Below are positions 25,359-34,337 of a DNA stretch of 43,149 nucleotides, piece by piece. A model generated the notes under the pieces. That model was not told the DNA's origin, made no database searches, and saw nothing but the letters and a program-made list of their open reading frames with translations. Positions within the stretch are counted from its first letter, which is position 1, and the number at the start of each line of letters is the position of its first letter. The position numbers and the translations under genes were made by a program. The stretch is taken from positions 1 through 43,149 of the forward strand of contig JABSPQ010000168.1 in the NCBI GenBank assembly GCA_013214205.1, given 5' to 3'. This DNA comes from Flavobacteriales bacterium. GTDB taxonomy: Bacteria; Bacteroidota; Bacteroidia; DT-38.

Positions 25359-26705
25359 TTATCGTGCAGACTTACCTTGTGGATACTCACCACCACCTGG
25401 CCTAAATATTTTTACCGTTCTTCTATATCGTCCTGTACGTATTGTACAGGCAACAAACTTTTGATTGTAATCAGGCGTGTATTCTAAGCTATATGTGCCT
25501 GCCTTTTGCTCTTTATCCACCAAAAATTCAATTACCCTACCTCCAATACTCGTGATTCCGAGTTTCACATGACCATCCTCTGGTACGGTGTAGGTTATGG
25601 TTGCTACACCTTGAAATGGGTTAGGGTTGCAACTTAATTTACATTTGGTATTATCTACTTGTGGGATAGTTGCCTCTCCTACAGTAAGGTCAGTGTATTT
25701 GTATACTCTGGCGCCTACAGCGTACAAGGTAGTTGGACTAACCCTTATTACACGGTTAAGAACGTCGCCATAGCCAGGGTCAATGGAGATTTGCGACCAT
25801 GAAGCTCCCCCATCTGTGGTTTCATAGGTCTTATCTCCGCCACCGGCCCATCCGAGCTGTGTGTCGAAGAAGCCTACGCCTAAGCCTTCGTAGTGGCCGT
25901 TTGTGTATACAGATTTGCTCCATGTTAGACCACCATCGTTGGTTATCATGATATATTGATCGTTGTTGTCATAATTGGTGATTTGAGCGTATCCGTTCAT
26001 TCTGTCCACAAAAAACACCTTCCAAAAGTGATCACTTTGTTCTGCAGCTACTTGAGTAAATGATTCTCCACCATCTGTTGTATAGTATATTCTACTTAAG
26101 GGATTACCATTGGTGTACCAACCGCCAAATCCGCCAACAACAATCCCAGTATCTGGATCGAAGAAATGAAGATCTACGAAGGACTCAGCCGGAGATGCAT
26201 AACTTGTCCAAGTTACACCTTTGTCGGTACTCTTTATCATTACATCGGGGCCGGCATATCTACCCACTGCAATAATGGTAGTATCATTTACTATTTGCAT
26301 GCCACATAGTCCTTTAATGTCATAAGTATTAGGTAAAGTGACCGCAGACCAGTTAGCACCTCCGTCAAAAGTTTCGTATAAAGGATTGCCATCGCTTGCA
26401 TTGTACCATCCACCCCTTCCAAGATTTCCAACAAAGCCATGCTGTGAATCAAAGAAGTCGATGCACCTAAAGGCAGTATTCGGCCAGTTTGTGATTCTTG
26501 TCCAGCTATCTCCACCATCAGTCGATTTGTTGATTCTGCCATCGAGATCACAAATCCAGAGTGTGTCCTCGTTAATGCATGCAATGTCGTCGTGATTCCA
26601 TTGTCCGCCGATGGGTGCATTAGGGAGTACTTGCCACGTAGCGTTTTGAGCCATGGAAAGAAATGGAATAAATAGTACAAGGACTGAGAGTATTAGTTTT
26701 TTCAT
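25359..26705 (-). CDS. secreted Ycf48/BNR-repeat-like protein with C-terminal T9SS-like domain
   Basis: A 448-residue protein with signal peptide MKKLILSVLVLFIPFLSMAQ. Residues about 22-340 hold repeated blades with ST-DGG-W motifs (KSTDGGDSWTRI, ETFDGGANWSAV, KSTDKGVTWTSY, YTTDGGESFTQV, ITNDGGLTWSKS, ETTDGGASWSQI). This is a sialidase/Ycf48-type beta-propeller without obvious catalytic residues. The end, CNPNPFQGVATITYTVPEDG through AGTYSLEYTPD and RRTVKIFR, resembles a type A T9SS sorting domain, but it is followed by a basic Gly-rich tail (PGGGEYPQGKSAR) where such domains usually stop. Converges with the M23 peptidase gene. Function unknown; surface binding is plausible. Confidence 0.8.
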   Translation of the reverse strand: MKKLILSVLVLFIPFLSMAQNATWQVLPNAPIGGQWNHDDIACINEDTLWICDLDGRINKSTDGGDSWTRITNWPNTAFRCIDFFDSQHGFVGNLGRGGWYNASDGNPLYETFDGGANWSAVTLPNTYDIKGLCGMQIVNDTTIIAVGRYAGPDVMIKSTDKGVTWTSYASPAESFVDLHFFDPDTGIVVGGFGGWYTNGNPLSRIYYTTDGGESFTQVAAEQSDHFWKVFFVDRMNGYAQITNYDNNDQYIMITNDGGLTWSKSVYTNGHYEGLGVGFFDTQLGWAGGGDKTYETTDGGASWSQISIDPGYGDVLNRVIRVSPTTLYAVGARVYKYTDLTVGEATIPQVDNTKCKLSCNPNPFQGVATITYTVPEDGHVKLGITSIGGRVIEFLVDKEQKAGTYSLEYTPDYNQKFVACTIRTGRYRRTVKIFRPGGGEYPQGKSAR

Positions 26706-26942
26706 AATGTTTAATATTTTTTAAATACCTAAGAATAAATGAAAATCATATAATATTATCTGGTAAATATGTATAAACATTAATTAAAATCCTATTAAAT
26801 TGTTAATTATAGAAAAATATTCTATTGGTCAACGTAAATGTTCATGATTTCAGCTTAATTCTTTCTTAATAGTTCTTTATTAGGGTATTTATGGAATTTC
26901 TCCATTTGCTGCATCTTATCATTAAACGAATCAAAACATTAG

Positions 26943-27656
26943 ATGATGAAAGTAAAAATTGGAATTATTGGGATGGGAATGTTGATTGCTCTGCAAGCTT
27001 GCAATACGGATTATGTACCTACCAGAAAGAAGCCTATTAAAACAATGCACTTAAGTGCTAATGGAAGTATTTCTGTTGAACCAGACGAGGCTCATATTAC
27101 GGTTTATTTGGAATGCAAAAATTTGAATTTGAAGAAATCGAAGCAGTGTTTGTTGGATAAATCTGAATTATTAAATCAATCGATTAGAGATTTCGGAATT
27201 GAAGAAAAGGACATCATGACCACTTCTGTTAGTCAGACTAAAGAATATCGATGGCACAGGAATTCCCAAGTTTTTAAAGGATATCAATGCAGCATGTCTA
27301 CCACTTTGTATATCCGAGATATGAAAATTATGGATGATTTATACACTTCTTTACTGATGAATGAGAACATTAGAATTGGCTACATGACTTTTGGACACAG
27401 CAAGCTAGATAGTTTAGAAAATGCAGCATATCGTTTGGCGATTGATAATGCAAATGAATTGGCAGATCAGCTTTTATCTAGGATGGGGGAGTCGGAAAAG
27501 GAGATTCTGAAGATTGGGAATGTGTCGTTGCCTACAACGCAGGGCTATTATGATTATGATAAGAATGCTGAATATGAAAATGCAGCTATTATGTCTGATC
27601 CTGTGGGAAAGTCAAAACAGAGTATTAGCATTAATAGCGGTACTGTTTATGTTTAG
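26943..27656 (+). CDS. SIMPL-domain (DUF541) lipoprotein
   Basis: A 237-residue protein with a lipoprotein signal: MMKVKIGIIGMGMLIALQAC, with the lipobox ending at Cys20. Lipidation and an envelope location are therefore likely. The mature part has the SIMPL/DUF541 pattern: MHLSANGSISVEPDEAHITV, LNQSIRDFGIEEKDIMTTSV, FKGYQCSMSTTLYIRDM and AYRLAIDNANELADQLLSRM. Members include the E. coli YggE stress protein; the molecular role is not established. The start could be either ATG of the ATGATG pair at 26943. The 237 bases upstream, shared with the divergent Ycf48-like gene, are AT-rich and show no clear promoter. Confidence 0.85.
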   Translation: MMKVKIGIIGMGMLIALQACNTDYVPTRKKPIKTMHLSANGSISVEPDEAHITVYLECKNLNLKKSKQCLLDKSELLNQSIRDFGIEEKDIMTTSVSQTKEYRWHRNSQVFKGYQCSMSTTLYIRDMKIMDDLYTSLLMNENIRIGYMTFGHSKLDSLENAAYRLAIDNANELADQLLSRMGESEKEILKIGNVSLPTTQGYYDYDKNAEYENAAIMSDPVGKSKQSISINSGTVYV

Positions 27657-27697
27657 AAGAGCTTGAATGTACAGTATCAGATAGAATAATTTTAGGG

Positions 27698-27763
27698 AAG
27701 ATCCTGCTAATGTTTATGTCATCCTGACTCCTCTTCGAAATGCGAACGAGGTGGCAGGATCTT
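27698..27763. repeat. nested inverted repeat between convergent genes
   Basis: AAGATCCTGC (27698-27707) is perfectly complementary to GCAGGATCTT (27754-27763). Inside, CCTCTTCG (27730-27737) and CGAACGAGG (27743-27751) form a second stem with one bulge, so the 66 bases can fold into one long hairpin. It lies between the ends of the SIMPL gene and ispG, and T-rich bases follow the outer stem on the plus strand. It may terminate transcription from both sides. An element GTCATCCTGAC at 27718 repeats part of the arm. The design resembles dispersed intergenic palindromes, but only one full copy is here. Confidence 0.65.
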
Positions 27764-27768
27764 TTAGT

Positions 27769-29712
27769 TTAAACCAACTCTCTTTCCTTCCAATCTCCAT
27801 TAGATTTTATGAGACCAATTAGTGCATCTACAGCTTGGTGAGATGGGATGTTTTTTTGGACTACCTCTTGACCTTTGTAGAGTGTGATTTTATCTACACC
27901 AGTACCTACATAACCGTAATCAGCGTCGGCCATTTCGCCAGGGCCATTTACAATGCAGCCCATAATACCAATTTTAATACCTTTTAAATGGTCGGTGCGC
28001 TCGCGGATTTTAGCAGTAGTTTCTTGGAGGTCGAAAAGGGTACGGCCGCATGATGGGCACGAGATGTAATCCGTTCTCGTAATTCTGCTTCTGGTTGCTT
28101 GCAAAATTCCGAAGCAAGTAGAATTGATTACTTGGTCAGTAATTTCTGCATCGCCTTTAATCCAAGTTCCATCGCCAAAGCCATCTATTATTAAACCACC
28201 AAAATCGGTGGAACTGTGCATTTGGAATGAGTTGGCATCTAAATTCTCGTAGCTTCTTTTAATCACCACAGGTACATCGCAATCCTTGTTTTGCAACTGG
28301 ATAAACCCCGATCGAATTTCTGAATAGGCGTGGAGATTGGTTGTTTCTATTACCAAAACAACTGTTTCATCTTGCTTTAAAAGCTTAATGGCATTATCGG
28401 TAAGATCAGCCACAGTAGCCAAAACAAAATTCATTTTAGCCGATTTATTAGCTGAGTCTTTGTAAGAGTTCAAACTAAATAAAGGATAATGTTGAGGTTG
28501 ATCCTCCCAAACATCCGCGTTTTGAATAACGCCAAGTGTACCTGGTAATGCAAAGTTGATTTCTCCATCAGCAACATATAAATAGTCGCACGCCATGTCG
28601 GTGAGGTTCCATTTATCCAGCTCTTTAGAGTAGCCATATCCAACCTTCGTTAAATCCTCTGCGGTAATATCAATCGATTCAGAGAAGTCGGCAATAACCC
28701 TCGGCACATTTTTATCGCCCAAGCTATTTACTGCTCTGTTGGCTCTTTTGGCAAATTCGAACGGATCGTAATTACTGAGATTTACCGCTGTAATATTATC
28801 ATGACCACTTCTGTTTTTGTATCGATTAACCAAACTTAACGCAACAGGAAGTTCAAATTCGGGTTCTTCTGTAAGCGAAACTCGAACGGTGTCGCCCAAG
28901 CCATCTTCCAACAAAGTACCAATGCCCACAGCCGATTTAATTCTTCCGTCTTCACCTTCACCAGCTTCTGTAACACCTAAATGAAGCGGGTAATTCATGC
29001 CTTCATCGGCCATCATTTTAATTAGCAATCTGTAGGCTTGTACCATCACCAATGGGTTACTGGCTTTCATTGACAAAACAATTTGGTCGAAATCTAATTC
29101 TTCACAAATTCTAACAAACTCCAAAGCCGATTCTACCATGCCTAGTGGAGTATCGCCATACCTGCTTAAAATCCTGTCTGACAAAGAACCATGGTTGGTT
29201 CCAATTCTTAATGCGGTGCCGTGTTCTTTACAAATTTTAACTAATGGACTAAAGCGTTCGCGGATTCTGTCTTTTTCTGATCCGTAGGATGCATCGTCGT
29301 AATCGTGCGTTTCGAACTTTTTTCTATCCGCATAATTTCCCGGATTCACCCTAACTTTTTCTACAATGCGGGCAGCTATTTCAGCCGCATTGGGCGTAAA
29401 ATGAATGTCGGCAACAAGAGGAGTATTGTAGCCTCGCTTCACCAATTCGTCCTTGATATTTCTTAAATTTTCGGCTTCTTTTTTACTGGGTGCGGTAATT
29501 CTAACATACTCACAACCCGCTTCAATCATGCGAATGGATTGCTCAACTGTTGCCATGGTGTCCATGGTGTCTGTTGTTGTCATGGATTGTACACGAATGG
29601 GATGATTTGCGCCCATGGGCACATCGCCAATTCTTACTTCCTTACTAACGTATCGGATATATTTAAAGAGGTTGTTGCAGTAACCGCCTTCTAAATGGGG
29701 TATTTCAGACAT
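27769..29712 (-). CDS. ispG: 4-hydroxy-3-methylbut-2-enyl diphosphate synthase (long form)
   Basis: This [4Fe-4S] enzyme performs the penultimate MEP-pathway step, from methylerythritol cyclodiphosphate to HMBPP. At 647 residues it is the long form with a large central insertion, known from plants, Chlamydia and Bacteroidota; E. coli IspG has about 370. The N-terminal TIM barrel shows VRIGDVPMGANHPIRVQSMT, GCEYVRITAP and VRVNPGNYADRKKF. The insertion covers roughly residues 290-540. The cluster-binding end has CPSCGRTLFD (two Cys) and IGIMGCIVNGPGEMADADYG (third Cys). The start is the ATG at 29710-29712. It converges with the SIMPL gene and works with ispD at 15526-16194. Confidence 0.95.
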   Translation of the reverse strand: MSEIPHLEGGYCNNLFKYIRYVSKEVRIGDVPMGANHPIRVQSMTTTDTMDTMATVEQSIRMIEAGCEYVRITAPSKKEAENLRNIKDELVKRGYNTPLVADIHFTPNAAEIAARIVEKVRVNPGNYADRKKFETHDYDDASYGSEKDRIRERFSPLVKICKEHGTALRIGTNHGSLSDRILSRYGDTPLGMVESALEFVRICEELDFDQIVLSMKASNPLVMVQAYRLLIKMMADEGMNYPLHLGVTEAGEGEDGRIKSAVGIGTLLEDGLGDTVRVSLTEEPEFELPVALSLVNRYKNRSGHDNITAVNLSNYDPFEFAKRANRAVNSLGDKNVPRVIADFSESIDITAEDLTKVGYGYSKELDKWNLTDMACDYLYVADGEINFALPGTLGVIQNADVWEDQPQHYPLFSLNSYKDSANKSAKMNFVLATVADLTDNAIKLLKQDETVVLVIETTNLHAYSEIRSGFIQLQNKDCDVPVVIKRSYENLDANSFQMHSSTDFGGLIIDGFGDGTWIKGDAEITDQVINSTCFGILQATRSRITRTDYISCPSCGRTLFDLQETTAKIRERTDHLKGIKIGIMGCIVNGPGEMADADYGYVGTGVDKITLYKGQEVVQKNIPSHQAVDALIGLIKSNGDWKERELV

Positions 29713-29742
29713 AGTTGCTTATAAACTACAAAGTAACTACTA

Positions 29743-30432
29743 TTATTTTATAGCGTCTTTCTTTTTAAAGAGAGCTTGTAGAACAATAGCGTGTTCTTTT
29801 ATTTCGCCCTTTTTCTTTTCTTGGTCTTTTCCGTTTTTTTCAATGTCTTTTTTAGCTTGTTCTATAGCAGCTTTTGCATCTTCAATTGCCTTTTCATTTT
29901 TCTCGATTAGTTTGTCAAGGTTTTCATCCTCTTTCACCAACTTCTCTTGTTCGCTTTCTAACGCTGCATGATCTTTTTCCGAATCCTTAATTTCTTCGTC
30001 TACTGCATTCTTACTTGTTTTTACCGCAAACTCTCTAAGAAATGCCGCAAACGACATGTATTGCTCGGGATGAGCCGAAGAGGATAAGAAAGCGCCTCCT
30101 AAATCTACTGCTACAATTAATTTTTGAGCGTCGCCATCTGCAACAACCTTTGCCCATACGTCAATGGTGTTAAGGCTTACAGACTTCATTAATACGTTGT
30201 CGGCAAAGAGTTCATTCTTTTTATAAGAAGTTTTTCCTTTGTTTTTCTTCATCAAACTTTTCCAATCTTTTAGAATGTGTTTATCGTCACCTTGAAAAAT
30301 TTGAACGGTTAAAACTTTGTTAGATGCTCCTCCAATCGATTCACTACTTTCCTTTACTTCAAGCGATTTTTGTCCGTAAACGTTTGCAATCATTCCAATG
30401 GCAAATACAAGCGATAATAATTTTTTACTCAT
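29743..30432 (-). CDS. secreted protein with C-terminal coiled coil, function unknown
   Basis: A 229-residue protein with signal peptide MSKKLLSLVFAIGMIANVYGQ. The first half (about 22-135) is a compact mixed domain with no motif I recognise (VLTVQIFQGDDKHILKDWKS, WAKVVADGDAQKLIVAVDLG). The second half (about 140-215) is an almost uninterrupted charged helix rich in Glu, Lys and Ala (EKLVKEDENLDKLIEKNEKA), strongly predicted to form a coiled coil. It sits between ispG and a DUF502 gene on the same strand. I would expect a periplasmic location and oligomer formation; nothing indicates an enzyme. Confidence 0.75.
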   Translation of the reverse strand: MSKKLLSLVFAIGMIANVYGQKSLEVKESSESIGGASNKVLTVQIFQGDDKHILKDWKSLMKKNKGKTSYKKNELFADNVLMKSVSLNTIDVWAKVVADGDAQKLIVAVDLGGAFLSSSAHPEQYMSFAAFLREFAVKTSKNAVDEEIKDSEKDHAALESEQEKLVKEDENLDKLIEKNEKAIEDAKAAIEQAKKDIEKNGKDQEKKKGEIKEHAIVLQALFKKKDAIK

Positions 30433-30447
30433 GTTTCTATTAATTTT

Positions 30448-30473
30448 TTACGGAATTCGTGATTACTCCGTAA
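30448..30473. repeat. 7-bp inverted repeat upstream of the coiled-coil gene
   Basis: TTACGGA (30448-30454) and TCCGTAA (30467-30473) are perfect complements 12 bases apart. They lie 16 bases before the start of the coiled-coil protein gene and just after the DUF502 stop. No T run follows the stem in either direction, so an operator is as plausible as a terminator. Confidence 0.35.
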
Positions 30474-30488
30474 TTCATAATGGTTTGT

Positions 30489-31046
30489 TTAATTTTCTTC
30501 TTTAACTGCTGTTACTCCTCCAGAAACGATAAATTTCATAGCATCTGCAGCATTCATATCTAATTCGGTTATGTTTTCGTTGGCTACTACAAATAGATTG
30601 CCAGAAAAATTATAAGAATGTGGAAGATATACAGCGCTTTTGCCTTCTGAGATACCTAAGTTACTTAAATCTTTTTGAGTAATGAAGCCGATTTTTTCTA
30701 ATCCGCTATCCCGTCCTATTTTAACAAGAACAGGCTTGTCAAAACGTTTTTTATTGCCAACAAATGCCGAGAGTAAATCCTTAATGCTGGTATAAATAAT
30801 TTTGATAAGCGGCGCCTTTTTAATTAAACCGTCGAAGTAAGATATGATGGGCTGTGCTAGGATAGTACTACCTATAAACCCTAAGAATGTAATTAATGCA
30901 AGTAGTACGGCAATCCCCAATCCAGGTATTTCGAATGGTATAATACCATCGATTAATTTCAGCAATGATACCGTGATGTAAATGGTAATTGCCACCGGGA
31001 TGATGTACAATAAACCTTGTAGAAAGTATTTTAATAACCTGTTCAT
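30489..31046 (-). CDS. DUF502 family membrane protein
   Basis: A 185-residue protein with two membrane helices near the start (LLYIIPVAITIYITVSLLKL, then LGIAVLLALITFLGFIGSTI). The family's PLIKIIYTSIKDLLSAF and FDKPVLVKIGRDSGLEKIGF segments follow, then a soluble C-terminal part with AVYLPHSYNFSGNLFVVANE. This is the DUF502 pattern. The function in bacteria is not established; plant members (COV1-type) affect membrane trafficking and vascular patterning. It lies between hemW and the coiled-coil gene on the same strand, with gaps that suggest at most loose co-transcription. Confidence 0.85.
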   Translation of the reverse strand: MNRLLKYFLQGLLYIIPVAITIYITVSLLKLIDGIIPFEIPGLGIAVLLALITFLGFIGSTILAQPIISYFDGLIKKAPLIKIIYTSIKDLLSAFVGNKKRFDKPVLVKIGRDSGLEKIGFITQKDLSNLGISEGKSAVYLPHSYNFSGNLFVVANENITELDMNAADAMKFIVSGGVTAVKEEN

Positions 31047-31125
31047 TAGCTCTGTTTGATAGGAATAATAAATGTAATTGAAAATTTACAAATACAAGGG
31101 TAGGCGCGGTACTATTTAGGAAGGC

Positions 31126-31197
31126 TTAATGCCGAGCAAGTCCGTTATCTAGGCATTCTTTAGCTATTAGAATGGCTTTTCTCTCAACTGGGTACAT
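31126..31197 (-). CDS. possible 23-residue peptide coupled to hemW
   Basis: One base after the hemW stop an ATG (31195-31197, context TAAAATG) opens a 23-codon frame, MYPVERKAILIAKECLDNGL plus ARH, ending at TAA 31126-31128. The spacing is typical of translational coupling and the peptide looks like an amphipathic helix. It has no recognisable family and may be a chance ORF or the beginning of a lost gene. Confidence 0.25.
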   Translation of the reverse strand: MYPVERKAILIAKECLDNGLARH

Positions 31198-31198
31198 T

Positions 31199-32326
31199 TT
31201 ACAAGATAAACAGTTCGGAAGAAATTCCATCGGCGATTAGCTTGCCTTTTTGGGTGAGGGTAAGGATACTACCTTCCTTTTTTATGTTTTGAGAAGTTAT
31301 TAAAGAGCTTGTAATTAGGTTGAGGTGTTGCTCGAAACTTTCGCCAAAATGTTGCTGTACATGCTCAAGATTTATTCCCCAAATGGTTCTTAAAGAAGTC
31401 ATAACGTACTCGTTGAACTGCTCGTTTTGTGTTAGGATTTCGTCTTGATAGTTGAGCGAATTATTCTTTATTCCCTCTATATACTTTACGTTGTTGGAGA
31501 TGTTCCACTGACGAGAGTTGCCATTATACGAATGTGCCGATGGACCAATGCCTAAGTATTTTTTGTTTTTCCAATAGGCTGAATTGTGTTTCGATTCGAA
31601 TCCTTCTTTGCAGAAGTTGGAGATTTCGTATTGAATAAAATTGTTGTCTTCTAATACCGACATTAAAAATTCAAATTGTTCTTGTCCTTTTACATCTGAA
31701 ATGTTTTCGCATTTGCCTTTTTTAATGGCGCTGGCTAAAGCGGTTTGGGGTTCTATTGTGAGGCAATAGGAGGAGAGGTGGGGCAAGTTGAGCGAGAGAA
31801 AGGTATCTAGATTCTTTCCCCAATCGTGGTTTGATAGGGTTTGAACGCCATAGATTAAATCCATTGTGATGTTGCTGAAACCTGCGTTTTGTGCTTCTTT
31901 AATTGAGGTAATGGCCTCGGTTGCGGTGTGGGCACGATTCATAAATTTTAAATCGGCATCGTGAAAAGATTGAACACCAATGCTGAGGCGGTTGAATGAA
32001 GCAGCTTTTAGGTCTTTTAATTTTTGAGGGTTGAGGTCATCAGGATTTACTTCGATGGTGATTTCTGCATCGTTTTCAACGGCAAAGTTTTTATTAACGG
32101 TTTCAATAATTTTTTCAAGCTCACTTTGAATTAGTAGAGAAGGGGTGCCGCCACCAAAATAAATGGTTGAGATGGATTCGTTTTCGAGATAGCTTTTTCG
32201 CTGTTCAATTTCTTTAACTATGGCATTAACTAATTCGGCTTTTCTGTTTAGCGTGGTAGAAAAATGGAAGTCGCAGTAGTTGCAAGCTTGTTTGCAGAAG
32301 GGTATGTGTAGATAGATGCCGGCCAT
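31199..32326 (-). CDS. hemW: radical SAM heme chaperone HemW
   Basis: A 375-residue HemN-like radical SAM protein. The [4Fe-4S] ligands are C11, C15 and C18 in FCKQACNYCDFHF. Coproporphyrinogen dehydrogenase HemN has a fourth Cys two residues later; here it is Phe, which favours HemW, the heme-binding protein that delivers heme to respiratory enzymes. SIYFGGGTPSLL (SAM-binding GGE-like strand), RLSIGVQSFHDADLKFMNRAH and DLIYGVQTLSNHDW are all conserved. The C-terminal HemN-type domain is present (MTSLRTIWGINLEHVQQHFG). Often annotated as coproporphyrinogen III oxidase; that activity is unlikely. No neighbouring heme genes. Confidence 0.9.
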   Translation of the reverse strand: MAGIYLHIPFCKQACNYCDFHFSTTLNRKAELVNAIVKEIEQRKSYLENESISTIYFGGGTPSLLIQSELEKIIETVNKNFAVENDAEITIEVNPDDLNPQKLKDLKAASFNRLSIGVQSFHDADLKFMNRAHTATEAITSIKEAQNAGFSNITMDLIYGVQTLSNHDWGKNLDTFLSLNLPHLSSYCLTIEPQTALASAIKKGKCENISDVKGQEQFEFLMSVLEDNNFIQYEISNFCKEGFESKHNSAYWKNKKYLGIGPSAHSYNGNSRQWNISNNVKYIEGIKNNSLNYQDEILTQNEQFNEYVMTSLRTIWGINLEHVQQHFGESFEQHLNLITSSLITSQNIKKEGSILTLTQKGKLIADGISSELFIL

Positions 32327-32438
32327 GGGGTAAAGATAAGAGAAAGGAGTGTGAGTTTTGAGATTGAGTAGAAGGAAAAAAGAGGCTCTAAAGTTTAATA
32401 ACCTTTTGGGTAATGTTTCCGCCGGCGGTTATGGCAGT

Positions 32439-34337
32439 TTAAACATATGCGCCTTTGGTTAAATGTTGAACGGAGATGTTTTCTGAGATAGTGCCTAAGT
32501 TGCTACTTTCTTGATCTGAACTATATACCAATCTGCCCGACATTGCGGTGATTATTATTTGAATGTTTTCGCCAGAGTTTAGGCCGTCTAGTTCTACCCA
32601 AATGTTATCGTTGGCTGGATTTGGGTACACCTTAATAGTTGCTTGTTGAGTATTGCCAACATAGTTTATTGCTCTAATGCCTTCTGTAGAAAACCTGCCA
32701 TCGTAATCTGTTTGAACAAGTTTGTAATAGTTAACACCAATCGCAGGATTGTTGTCTATACCCGAATAATACAGTTCGGTATTGCTATTTCCTGCACCGC
32801 TTTGAGTGAAAATGGTTTCCCCGTTTTGTGCGTCGGTAGACCTTGCAATGGTGAAGTAATCGTTGTTGATTTCTGTTTCCGTAATCCATTCTAATAACAC
32901 TTCGCTTTCTTCTAGTTCTACATCAAACGAAAGGAATTCGATAGGGAGAGGGGTTACATCGAAATCTACAGTACCTACCGTAAATTTAGAACCATTTACC
33001 ACTGTGGTAACACCGCTCCATTTATATTCTCCATTCGATTCTGCTGAGGCTCCAGAGATTGGGGTTTCTTCGCTGTAAACTCCATCGCCGTCGGTGTCTA
33101 TAATTAGTCGAAGGTCTGAAACGGTTTGATCTCCTTCCATCATTACGCTAATATCTATGCTGCCCACATCTACTGCTGCTCCGCCAGAGCTTTCTTCCGT
33201 AACGTACCAATCCTGCACGTATCTTATTTCTACGGTTCCTGGTAGATCGGTGGTTTGGGTTCCGAAGTTGTTGCCATTTAGTCCCCAAAATAAATATTCA
33301 TTGTTTGCTAGCCCAGTGGTGGTACTTATCCTAACATATCCAGTTCCTCTAGATTCTAAATGTTTAGAACCATCACTTGCTTGCCCAATACCTGAAACGT
33401 GATAATCGTAGCCTATATCGTCGCCATCGTAAATGTCGGCGCTGGAAAGACCAATATTGTATTTAGCCGACAGGTAGTTATTTACAATTACCATTTCGCA
33501 ATCGTTGAGTGCTTCGCCACTGTACATAAACATTTCGGGCAGGTATCCTTCCAGCACATAGTTGTTCATACACGGGTCGCTACCTGTGTAAGCCATAATG
33601 CTAACGTTGTCGGCATCTTCTGTTCCGTCTGTATAATTGGCCGCCCAAGTACCTGACGTTGCGTTGGTAGATTTATAAGTTTCTGTACCGTCGTTTTCGA
33701 AGAAGCCTACTTTTTTATCGGCATCGTCTATTCGCATGGCGTAAATATTTGGCGTACCATTTACCCAATCGGTAACAGTGGCTGGTTGAATTCCATCCGA
33801 ATATTCTTCGTACCAAGAATAAAAGTCGTTGCTGCCTGCATTTCTAGTTACAAAACCATAGCCAGAATTGTCCCAAACAGTTCCATAATCTTCCATTAGC
33901 ATAGATCCATACGTACAGCCGTTTCCGCAAGCTGCAGGTTGGTAAATCCCAAAAATGGTAGCGTCGTCGCTTGGTTGCATTCGTGTTCCAGCGTCGTCTA
34001 TCATTAAAGCTTCGTAGTTGTCGGCGTCAAAATAAACCGCTGGCATTCCGTTTCTCCATGCGTCTACATAATGCGGATCGTTGTAGCATGTTTCGTTGGT
34101 GTTGGAAATAGCTGTATCGGATGTGCTCGATTTGTCGCTCCATGTACCAACATCGGTTCCATCTGCCTGGCTTGCATCTTGAAGACCTTTCGCGTCTACC
34201 CACATGCATAAACTGCCTGTGCCGTCTGTATTACCAACTCCTCCCGGACCGGTATTTGAGGTAGATTGAGCCAAAAGACTGATAGAAAATAATAATGAAA
34301 TTATTAACGTGTGAAAAACGGTATTGAATTGTTGCAA
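32439..34337 (-). pseudogene. LamG-like T9SS protein truncated by a stop inside its sorting domain
   Basis: A paralogue of the 11785-15402 protein. The start is probably TTG 34335-34337, giving the signal peptide MQQFNTVFHTLIISLLFSIS-LLAQ and 632 residues; an open frame to 34589 adds 84 residues that look non-coding. The mature part has NTGPGGVGNTDGTGSLCMWV, a jellyroll region, YDYHVSGIGQASDGS, EYLFWGLNGN, LPIEFLSFDVELEE and a T9SS type A sorting domain (VYPNPANDNIWVEL). It stops at HLTKGAYV with TAA (32439-32441). Beyond it the frame continues TAITAGGNITQKVIKL to TAG 32388-32390, exactly the missing last strands of the domain. One base change in AAA would give the TAA, so this is either a nonsense mutation or a sequencing error. 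The truncated product would probably not be secreted. Confidence 0.75.

Noticed and set aside
31199-32326. Oxygen-independent coproporphyrinogen III oxidase (HemN)
   Set aside because: The fourth Cys of the HemN CxxxCxxCxC motif is Phe here, which indicates HemW.
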